A stretch of 64,000 nucleotides of DNA. It comes from CAUZIZ01 sp965218775 (GTDB taxonomy: Bacteria; Acidobacteriota; UBA6911; RPQK01; JAJDTT01). Below are positions 8,277 to 15,499 of the stretch, piece after piece. A program made the position numbers and the translations under genes. The DNA lies in contig CBDCLS010000005.1 of assembly GCA_965218775.1 (NCBI GenBank), positions 2,108,001 to 2,172,000 of the forward strand. Direction: 5' to 3'. The first letter of the stretch is position 1. Each line of letters opens with the position of its first letter. Below the pieces are notes generated by a model that had not been told where the DNA came from, did no database searches, and saw only the letters and a program-made list of their open reading frames with translations.

Positions 8277-8411
8277 TGCCAGACGTCATTGTCGGCCAGA
8301 AGCCGAGGATCGACATCCACGCCCTGCGGCCGAGCTGATTTGAGGAGGGAGAACTATTCACCTCCGCCCGGGGCGCCGGCAATCGCGGATAGTGTTCACG
8401 GAGGTGGATCC

Positions 8412-8585
8412 ATGAGTAAGAAACCACTGGAGGTGCTACGGCGCGACGGTTAACTGATCCTGCGCGGGATCATCCCACCGGATGAAGTAGGTCCCGTAAG
8501 GGAGAGCGTGGCCGGCACGCTGACGGTTCCGCAAACCGTTACTTTCCTACTGTCAGGCGTTCCTTGCCCTCCGGCCGGAGCTTGA
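8412..8585 (+). pseudogene. PhyH-type dioxygenase N-terminal remnant with nonsense codon
   Basis: ATG 8412 opens MSKKPLEVLRRDG, then TAA at 8451, then LILRGIIPPDEVGPVRESV. The family normally has RRDGYLVLRG, so a Tyr codon (TAC/TAT) has probably become TAA. No iron-binding HxD core follows, and the frame ends at 8585. It is an N-terminal relic of a phytanoyl-CoA dioxygenase-like gene. Confidence 0.5.
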
Positions 8586-8616
8586 CTGGGAAGCATTTAG
8601 GGAGTACTTTTGGAGG

Positions 8617-8847
8617 ATGAAGGTCAAGACATCTATCACTCTTTCGCAAGACATTCTACATGCCATGGATAGGATCTCCAGCCTTTACAAAAATCGCTCG
8701 GAGCTGATCGAAACCGCGATGCGGGCGTACTTGGCCAAGTTGGAAGGCGAGGAGCAGGACCGGAGAGATCTCGAGATGATCAACCGGCACGCCGACCGCC
8801 TCAATCGGGAAGCCGCCGACGTTCTCAAGTATCAGGTGGAGCCTTGA
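8617..8847 (+). CDS. Ribbon-helix-helix antitoxin, MazE/CopG-like
   Basis: This 76-residue protein begins with a beta strand typical of ribbon-helix-helix DNA-binding proteins (KVKTSITLSQDIL), followed by helices (MDRISSLYKNRSELIETAMR) and a charged C-terminal tail expected to wrap the toxin. The ATG follows a GGAGG site. Its TGA overlaps the TTG start of the next gene (TTGA), indicating translational coupling with the MazF-like toxin. The antitoxin presumably represses its own operon. Confidence 0.85.
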   Translation: MKVKTSITLSQDILHAMDRISSLYKNRSELIETAMRAYLAKLEGEEQDRRDLEMINRHADRLNREAADVLKYQVEP

Positions 8848-9176
8848 GACGCGGTGACCTCTACCGTGTTTCGAAACCACCTTCCAAGGATCCCAAACGA
8901 TCCCGAGTCTTTGTCGTTGTCAGCCGCCAGGTCCTGATTGACTCCCGGTTCTCGACCGCGATCTGCGCTCCAGTCTATTCCCGGTTCGATGGCCTGGCGA
9001 CGCAGGTTCTGATCGGGCCGGACGAGGGGATGAAACACGAGAGCGGCATCCATTGCGACGGCTTGGTGAGCCTTTCCAAGTCTCTTCTCACGAACTTCGT
9101 TGGAACTCTGGACTCGAGCAAGATGGAGGCCCTTGATTCCGCGCTGACGGTTGCCTTGGATCTCCAGGTCCCTTAG
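8844..9176 (+). CDS. MazF/PemK-family endoribonuclease toxin
   Basis: The 110-residue product has the PemK/MazF hallmarks: MRRGDLYRV at the N-terminus, RVFVVVSRQVLIDSR with the conserved basic residue, and VSLSKSLLTNFVGTLDSS near the C-terminal end. MazF toxins cleave mRNA at short motifs and are neutralised by the adjacent antitoxin. The start is TTG 8844, overlapping the antitoxin stop. The pair looks intact, unlike most other toxin-antitoxin genes in the window. Confidence 0.85.
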   Translation: MRRGDLYRVSKPPSKDPKRSRVFVVVSRQVLIDSRFSTAICAPVYSRFDGLATQVLIGPDEGMKHESGIHCDGLVSLSKSLLTNFVGTLDSSKMEALDSALTVALDLQVP

Positions 9177-9390
9177 TACACTGATGCTTTTGTTTCTAGC
9201 CTGGATTCTCATAGCCTACCTCAGAGCTAACTTTTCCAGCGACGACCGCCCTCGCCCCATCCAGACTCGAGTTTAACGGTTTGTCAACTCAGGAGGAACT
9301 TGCGAGCATCGAGCTTCTCACTTTGGTGTTGTGCACCCAGATGCCGCAGAGCCTTGATTCCTCCGGGCTCCCTGGTATACTGCGGAAACC

Positions 9391-10110
9391 ATGAAGCCGG
9401 GGCGATGGGTCTTTTTGGGGATTTCGATGTCCCTGGTCGTTCCCTTCCCAGGCCAGGGGGAGCCGCCGCCAGCGGAGGGCTCGAAGGTCGGATCTCGGCT
9501 GGACCCCGGAACAGATGGAAGCCCGCCCGGCGATGCGGTCGTGCTTTTTGACGGTCGCGACCTCTCCAGGTTCACCCAGCTGGACGGGAGCCCCGCCAGT
9601 TGGAAGGTCGAAGGCGGGGCAATGACGGCAGGAGATGAGGACATCGTCACCAGGGATCGATTCTCCGATGCCCAGGTCCACGTCGAATTCAATCTTCCCG
9701 AGGACCGGGAGGCTCACGGCAACAGCGGACTCTATTTCCACCACCTCTACGAGTTGCAGATCCTGGATTCCTTCAGTGGGAATGACTTCGCTCCCGACCA
9801 GCAGTGCGGTTCCCTGCCCAAGGTGTCTGCACCCCTGGTGAACGTGACCCGTCCACCGGGGGAGTGGCAGAGCTTTGACATCGTCTTCCATGCTGCCCGT
9901 CTGGACCCGACCGGGAGGGTCACGGAGCCGGCCCGTTTTACCGTGTTCCACAACGGTGTCTTGATTCAATATGAGCGGCGCCTGTTCCAGGGCACGGGCG
10001 CTGGGAAACGGAATCCTATGGTCTCCAAGGGACCCTTGAAGCTCCAGGCCCACCGCAGCCCCGTCCGCTTCCGCAACCTCTGGTACCGTCCGCTGCGCCG
10101 GGTTCCCTGA
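9391..10110 (+). CDS. DUF1080 (3-keto-disaccharide hydrolase-like) exported protein
   Basis: A signal peptide (hydrophobic WVFLGISMSLVVPF) precedes a LamG-like sandwich of the DUF1080 family: VVLFDGRDLSRFTQ, SWKVEGGAMTAGDEDIVTRD, GNSGLYF, YELQILDS and GEWQSFDIVFHA. Some members hydrolyse 3-ketoglycosides; many are uncharacterised exported proteins of Planctomycetes and Acidobacteria. A shorter DUF1080 gene lies at 54213. No clear operon partner: the next gene is a truncated enzyme in the same direction. Confidence 0.85.
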   Translation: MKPGRWVFLGISMSLVVPFPGQGEPPPAEGSKVGSRLDPGTDGSPPGDAVVLFDGRDLSRFTQLDGSPASWKVEGGAMTAGDEDIVTRDRFSDAQVHVEFNLPEDREAHGNSGLYFHHLYELQILDSFSGNDFAPDQQCGSLPKVSAPLVNVTRPPGEWQSFDIVFHAARLDPTGRVTEPARFTVFHNGVLIQYERRLFQGTGAGKRNPMVSKGPLKLQAHRSPVRFRNLWYRPLRRVP

Positions 10111-10168
10111 GAGCCCGCGACCCGCTGTCCCTCCTGCTTAATCGATCCAATCGATCCAAACAGGTTTC

Positions 10169-10843
10169 GTGCTCCGATCCATAAATACGGCAACGTCCGT
10201 TGCGGGGGAACGCTATTTCCAGTTCCTGAAACGTTATGACGACGTCTTTCGTGCCAATCGCCCCCATGGCGAAGTGCTGCTGGCGCATCCTCGCAGCCAC
10301 AATCACCAGGGGAGACTCATCCCGGCGATGACGGCCTTTCAGAAGATCGGCCATCGCCTGATGGACGAGCACGTGCTCTTTGACGTCATTCCAGACGAGA
10401 TCATCACACCGGAGCAAAGGACCGCATACCGCCGGGTCTACGAGATCGATTCAGTCGATCGAATCGACAAAGAGAGCTTCGACGACTTCACCCGCTTCGA
10501 TGCGCCTGGGACGGTGCGAGTCTCAGCCAGTCGCCCCGCCGCGGGCGGCGAGGTGACCCTCCACTTCGTGAACTACAATCGGGAAGAAGGCCCAGGGGAG
10601 GGCTATGGAGGGAAGGGCATTACGGAAGAGAAACCCATTGCGGTGGCCAGCGTTGGCGTCGACTTCGTTGTCCCATCAGTTTCCCGGGTCGTGAAGGTCG
10701 AGGCGCTTTCACCGGAAAAGCCCGAGCCTAAGGCAGTGGCAATCGAGGTCAACGGTGACCGTATCCGGTTTACCATGCCAGAATTCCTCGTCTACGGAAT
10801 GGCCCGCATCTACCTGGAGCCGTCGATGCGTGCCCAAGAGTAG
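10169..10843 (+). CDS. C-terminal fragment of a probable exported glycosidase-like protein
   Basis: The frame has no credible signal or start; GTG 10169 is only the first permitted codon. It contains RPHGEVLLAHPRSHNHQGRL, AFQKIGHRLMDEHVLFDVIP and ITPEQRTAYRRVYEI. This resembles a Rossmann-like trimerisation region of beta-galactosidase-type proteins, followed by a beta-sandwich. The catalytic domain is missing, so a 5' deletion is inferred. The exact family is uncertain. Confidence 0.5.
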   Translation: MLRSINTATSVAGERYFQFLKRYDDVFRANRPHGEVLLAHPRSHNHQGRLIPAMTAFQKIGHRLMDEHVLFDVIPDEIITPEQRTAYRRVYEIDSVDRIDKESFDDFTRFDAPGTVRVSASRPAAGGEVTLHFVNYNREEGPGEGYGGKGITEEKPIAVASVGVDFVVPSVSRVVKVEALSPEKPEPKAVAIEVNGDRIRFTMPEFLVYGMARIYLEPSMRAQE

Positions 10844-10980
10844 ATTCGCAGAAACGGCGCGGAGAGAACGAGATTCTTCTGACAGCCGTGAACTTTTTGT
10901 AGCCCGAGTATTGGCTGGTGGCGCAATCAGCGATCCCAGGGAAACGCAAGAGTGGGCACGTTGAGCGTAGCGCTTCAGCG

Positions 10981-12055
10981 ACAAGACCAGACGCCCCCCG
11001 CTACCCGGCTCCAGGTGGACCCGAAAATGGGAGTCATCCACCGAGGTGACCTGCCCCCCTGCTCCACCGAGGTACACCGGTGCTCACCGTAGCCTCCGGT
11101 CTGGACCACCACGTCCCGACCATGTACGGGGCTGGTGTTGACCAGGATCAGGGTGACGGCTGCGGCGCTGATCCTTTCCACCAGCGTGCCTGTCTTGGGA
11201 TCAATCATCACCACCATCGTGTTGTCTCCACTCCAGGGATTGTCACCTTGATTCTTTGACCCCTCTGGCGAGTACGTGTTTAGCGCCGAACCCTTGCCCT
11301 CGCCCTTTCCCTCAAACTTGCCTTTGCCTTTGCCTTTGCCTGTGCCTTCTCCTCTCCCCTCACGCTTCCTTGGTCCATTACCAACACACTCCGATGAGGC
11401 GGTTCTTGTACAAAGGGAGAGAGTAAGGGGCAGAGAGGGGAAGGCAAAGGCACAGGCAAGTTTGAAGGCGAGGGCAAGGGCAAAGGCAAGTACAACGCTA
11501 AACAGGTACACCGCTCTCGCGGCGAGTAGATGAGGGTCGGCGTCTCACCCCCGAATCCAAAAGAGTTGAACTCCACCACCGAGGCCGCCAGAACCATGGC
11601 CAATCCCGAGTCGACGGCTCCTTTCCTTTGACGGAGCAGCGACTGTACCAGATCCCCTGGGGGTCGGAGCTTTGCCAGACCAGGTGCAGGACGTCGTCTT
11701 CGTCGATGAGGAGGCTGGCCACACTGGCGTCCCGGACCACCCCGGCCAGAACCGTCTGGTTCGAGGCGCCGGCAATGGCTACGGCCTTGTGGAAATCTCC
11801 GGCAAACTCCGGTGTTGCATCCCTGGAAGCGGCCAGGAAGATCGAGGGCCGGCCATCGGTCAGGGCGTCGTAAGCCAAAAACCAGATTCCGTCCGAGTTC
11901 CTTGCGATCTGTCGCCCGTTGGTGTGGGGGAAAGGTGGTGCCGTGTTGCTCTTACCGACTTCGAGAGTGAGTGCCGCGCCGGCGTAGGGTCCGCCCAGCA
12001 GCCAGGTCGAGAGGACCAGCCAGACTGCTGAAGCCCGGAGACTGGAGGTTGGTGG
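10981..12055 (-). pseudogene. Decayed secreted propeller-like protein, interrupted by a repeat
   Basis: Minus-strand coding signal starts with a signal peptide (RASAVWLVLSTWLLGGPYAG) near 12040 and continues through NGRQIARNSDGIWFLAYDAL, DDVLHLVWQSSDPQGIWYSR, which is BNR/propeller-like. The frame breaks near 11620, continues partly in another frame (ASVVEFNSFGFGGETPTLIY), is interrupted by the GGCAAA hairpin repeat at 11269-11512, and resumes with MIDPKTGTLVERIS, VTLILVNTSPVHGRDVVVQT. No intact start codon is visible. It is clearly non-functional as assembled. Confidence 0.55.
11269..11512. repeat. GGCAAA-rich inverted repeat, copies 2 and 3
   Basis: The left arm (ACGTGTTTAGCGCC, then TTGCCTTTGCC periods) and the right arm (AAGGCAAAGGCACAGGCAAG, ending ACGCTAAACAGGT) form a long inverted repeat around a unique centre at about 11375-11420. 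The left arm is nearly identical, in reverse complement, to 7791-7896. The sequence interrupts a secreted-protein pseudogene. There are no spacers or leader, so this is not a CRISPR array. Confidence 0.65.
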
Positions 12056-12295
12056 ATGGTGGGAGGCAAGACGCTGGGGGGGGAGACACTGTGGCTAGCA
12101 TGGGTCCACTACAGTTCAGGCTTTGCGTAGCACCGGGATCAGATCCCGAATCCAGGGGGTACTTGTTGGACTCGTCCTCTCTCCTTTTCTTGGCTCTTGC
12201 TCCTGGACGGCTGTTTCCTGTAACATACTTTACCACGCTGGATTACAAATTATAATCCTTTGGTCTATCGTCCAATCTCCTCAGGAAAACGAATC

Positions 12296-13582
12296 ATGAG
12301 TAAAGCTTCCATCCATCGTCGGTCTTTCTTGTCCCGGTCGGCCGGAGCTGGAGCAGGCCTGGCCTTGGCCGGCTTTCCCGGCATCATCAGCGCTCGCAAC
12401 GTCAACAACCGTCTCAACCTGGGAATCGTGGGGCCGGGAGGGCGCGGCACCGGCCGCCTGAAGCGGTTCTTTGAGATCAGCAAACAATTCAACGCTCGAC
12501 TCATCTCGGTCTGCGACCTCTGGAGCTACCGCCGCGACAAGGCCGTGGAGCTGGCGATGGAGAAGCAGGGTCACGCCCCCAAAGCCTACCGTCACCACGA
12601 AGAGATCCTGGCCGATAGCGAGGTGGACGCTCTGATCATTGCCACCCCCGACCATGCCCACGCCCAGATTCTGAAGTTGGCTGCCGATGCGGGCAAGGAC
12701 GCCTACTGCGAGAAGCCCATGGCCAATGTGCTGGAGGAAGCCAACGCGGCCCTGGACGCGGTGCGCAAGGCCGGCACCATCGTCCAGATCGGGACCCAGA
12801 GACGAGCCAATCCCAAGTATCGCCAGGCCAGCCGCATGATCGCCGAAGGATTCATCGGTGACGTGGTCAAGGTAGATCTCCATTGGAGCAAGTACAGTCC
12901 TTATCGCTGGGCCCGGAAGGAAAAGGATATATTGATGGCCAAGGAGAGTGATCTGGACTGGAACACCTGGCTCATGGGCAGACCTCACCGGCCCTTCGAT
13001 CCCCGCATCTTTCGCTGCTTCAGGCTCTTCAAAGACTTCTCCAGCGGCATCATCGACCAGTGGATGAGTCACGGCATCGACCTGGCACACATGCTGACGG
13101 GTGTCTCCTATCCCCTAAGCGCCGTCGCCCATGGCGGGATCTACCAGTGGAAGGACTACCGGGAGAATCCCGATACTCAAGAGATCTCCCTGGAGTACCA
13201 GAAGGGAGACCGGAAGTTCCTGACGGTCTACTCCACCAACTGGATCAATGGGTACGGCAGCGGCACGCGGGTCCACGGGACTCTGGGAAGTTTCAAGGGC
13301 GAATCTATTTCCCATCGTGATGCCGACTGGCATTTCTCCGGAAAAGGGGTAAAGGCAGAGGGCAAAGTGGGGGACAGAGTCCCTGTTTCCGAAGCTCCCG
13401 GAGAGACCGACCACATGGCCAACTGGCTGGACGCGGTACGCAGCCAAGATTCGAAGCGGCTGTATTGTCCTGTCGAGGCCGGCTATGGTCACTCCATCGC
13501 CTGCATCATGGCCACCGACTCCTACTGGAGCGGCAATCGCATGGCCTTCGACCCGGTGAAGCGGACCATCCAAGCTGGATAG
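12296..13582 (+). CDS. Gfo/Idh/MocA-family oxidoreductase, Tat-exported
   Basis: The protein opens with a twin-arginine signal (HRRSFLSRSAGAGAGLALAG) and continues as a Rossmann dinucleotide-binding domain (LNLGIVGPGGRGTGRL, VCDLW, IIATPDHAHAQI). The catalytic-site signature is CEKPMA. The C-terminal alpha/beta domain contains GIIDQWMSHGIDLAHMLTGV. Members use tightly bound NAD(P) to oxidise or reduce sugars and polyols. ATG 12296 follows AGGAAAAC; an upstream in-frame start would disrupt the Tat signal. It is convergent with the DUF1501 operon. Confidence 0.9.
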   Translation: MSKASIHRRSFLSRSAGAGAGLALAGFPGIISARNVNNRLNLGIVGPGGRGTGRLKRFFEISKQFNARLISVCDLWSYRRDKAVELAMEKQGHAPKAYRHHEEILADSEVDALIIATPDHAHAQILKLAADAGKDAYCEKPMANVLEEANAALDAVRKAGTIVQIGTQRRANPKYRQASRMIAEGFIGDVVKVDLHWSKYSPYRWARKEKDILMAKESDLDWNTWLMGRPHRPFDPRIFRCFRLFKDFSSGIIDQWMSHGIDLAHMLTGVSYPLSAVAHGGIYQWKDYRENPDTQEISLEYQKGDRKFLTVYSTNWINGYGSGTRVHGTLGSFKGESISHRDADWHFSGKGVKAEGKVGDRVPVSEAPGETDHMANWLDAVRSQDSKRLYCPVEAGYGHSIACIMATDSYWSGNRMAFDPVKRTIQAG

Positions 13583-14022
13583 AGAAAAGCACCAAATCAC
13601 AAACAGTCTGAAGTCGCCTCACAAGCCCCATCGACAAGGCCAAACTAACCGGAGGGCGCTGTTGGCGACACCGTAGTGAAGCTCGGAGTACCTGAAAGTT
13701 AATGTCGTGGAGCTACCGGGAAGCTTCAGAACCCATGCAGGCCATTAGACTGGCAGCGGGAAACAGAAGGCAAGAGCGGGAGAGGTTGTCACGGGGGAAA
13801 ACTATCCCATCCATTGGAGCCTGAAGCGCGAGCCAGGGGTTGGGGACAAGGAAGATTGTGCTGTTGTCCGCCTCTCTCCTCGAAATCTGGCCCCCTGTTG
13901 CAGACGATTCAAGGCGTTCGCGGCTCTGTCCGATCGACATCGTTCGGAATCTGGTGCTTATGATTTGGAGCTTGTTTGTATCTTGCATCTTGTACCTTGT
14001 ACCTTGGAGCTTTGATTTCACC
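13583..14022. other. Intergenic region without a recognisable gene
   Basis: The 440-base gap between the convergent oxidoreductase and DUF1501 genes shows no credible coding frame. Its right part (13941-14018) is a dispersed repeat also found at 22893-22957. No clear terminator was found. Confidence 0.5.
13941..14018 (-). repeat. Dispersed AT-richer repeat, copy 1
   Basis: Its reverse complement contains CCAAGGTACAAGGTACAAG, ATACAAACAAGCTCCAAATC and AGCACCAGATTC. Nearly the same string is found on the plus strand at 22893-22957. The two copies flank the 14-22.7 kb operon in inverted orientation. Confidence 0.65.
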
Positions 14023-15465
14023 TTAGGCCAGGAGTTTCTCGATCACGTGACCGCCTACATCGGTGAGACGAAAGTCGCGGCCCTGGTAGCGGAAGGTGAG
14101 TTGGGTGTGATCGAGACCTAGTAGGTGAAGAATCGTGGCCTGGACATCGTGGACCTGAACCTTGTCTTTGGTCACGAAGAAGCCCAGCTCGTCCACCTCT
14201 CCAATTCTCTGACCGGACTTGATGCCGCCGCCTGCAAACCACATGGGAAAGTTCTCGATGTGGTGGTTTCGGCCGACGCTCTCGCGGATTTCTGCCATGG
14301 GGGTACGCCCGAACTCGCCACCCCAGACGACCAGCGTGTCCTCTAGAAGGCCGCGCTGCTTGAGATCGGTGACGAGGGCGGCCGTGGGACGATCGGTCTC
14401 CAAAGCCACCTCATCGATCTTTTCATTCAGGTTTCCATGGTGGTCCCAACCGGTGTGATACAGCTGCACGAAACGCACGCCTCGCTCGACCATTCGGCGG
14501 GCCAGCAGGCAGTTGTTGGCGAACGACGGCTGGCCCGGAGTCGCTCCGTAGAGATCCAGGGTGGCCTGGTTTTCGGCGGCCAGGTCCATCAGCTCGGGAC
14601 CGCTGGTCTGCATCCGGTACGCCATCTCGTAGGAGGCGATCCGGGTTCCGATTTCCGGATCGCCGTAGTCAGCCTCATGGAGCCGGTTCAGATCCTGGAT
14701 GGCGCCCAGCTTTGCCGCCTGATGCTTCATCGAGACGCCCTTTGGGCTGGCTAGGTTTGGGATGGGGACGGCTGATCGGAGGAACTCGACACCCTGGTAG
14801 GCCGTGGGCAGGAAGCCACTGCCCCACATGTAGGCACCCCCCATCAAATCCTCCGTCCCCGAGCGCAGGACCACGAACGCGGGAAGATCCTGGGACTCAC
14901 TGCCCAGGCCATAGCCCACCCAGGAGCCCATGCTGGGACGTCCGAAGCGAGTCGAGCCGGTGTTGGAGAAAAGCTTGGCGGGAGCGTGATTGAAGTTCTC
15001 GGCCACCACCGAGTGTACCAGGGCCAGGTCGTCGACGACGGTGGCCAGGTGGGGAAAGATCTCCGAGACCCAGGTTCCCGACTGTCCATGCTGCGAGAAC
15101 TTCCGCCTTGGACCGAGCAACTTGGGCTTGACCTTGGTGAAGCGCTCCATGAATGCAAAGCGCTTGCCCTCCAGAAAGGACTCGGGTGTGGCCTGTCCGT
15201 TCAACCGTGCCAGCTCCGGCCGGTAGAGCCAGGTCTCGAACTGACTGGGGCCTCCGGCCATGAACAGATAGATGACCCGCTTGACCCTGGGATTGTAATG
15301 CGGTGCCCTGGGAGCGAGGGGGTTCTTCTCCCGGGTGCCCGTTGCTCCGAACACCCTGCCACCGCCCAACAGGTGGCCCAGGGCGATGTTGCCCAGACCG
15401 ACGAAGCACTGGCTGAAAAAATGCCGCCTCGTCCGATTCAGGAGCTGGAGCCCTTGTGTAGTCAT
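14023..15465 (-). CDS. DUF1501 family exported protein
   Basis: A Tat-like leader (RTRRHFFSQC) is followed by the DUF1501 alkaline-phosphatase-like fold: RVKRVIYLFMAGGPSQFETW, VVWGGEFGRTPMAE, GRNHHIENFPMWFAGGGIK, and the C-terminal ATILHLLGLDHTQLTF with RDFRLTDVGG. DUF1501 genes are almost always paired with PSCyt1/DUF1549/DUF1553 genes, as here, 34 bases downstream of that gene. The reaction is unknown; the fold suggests hydrolysis of phosphate or sulfate esters. ATG 15465 follows GGAGATAGGA. It is the last gene of the 22.7-14.0 kb operon. Confidence 0.9.
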   Translation of the reverse strand: MTTQGLQLLNRTRRHFFSQCFVGLGNIALGHLLGGGRVFGATGTREKNPLAPRAPHYNPRVKRVIYLFMAGGPSQFETWLYRPELARLNGQATPESFLEGKRFAFMERFTKVKPKLLGPRRKFSQHGQSGTWVSEIFPHLATVVDDLALVHSVVAENFNHAPAKLFSNTGSTRFGRPSMGSWVGYGLGSESQDLPAFVVLRSGTEDLMGGAYMWGSGFLPTAYQGVEFLRSAVPIPNLASPKGVSMKHQAAKLGAIQDLNRLHEADYGDPEIGTRIASYEMAYRMQTSGPELMDLAAENQATLDLYGATPGQPSFANNCLLARRMVERGVRFVQLYHTGWDHHGNLNEKIDEVALETDRPTAALVTDLKQRGLLEDTLVVWGGEFGRTPMAEIRESVGRNHHIENFPMWFAGGGIKSGQRIGEVDELGFFVTKDKVQVHDVQATILHLLGLDHTQLTFRYQGRDFRLTDVGGHVIEKLLA

Positions 15466-15499
15466 TCCTATCTCCGTCTTCCTCCTGGGAGCCCAACCG

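Noticed and set aside
11269..11512. CRISPR-like short repeats
   Set aside because: Units are 6-12 bases of GGCAAA type, with no uniform spacers, leader or cas genes.
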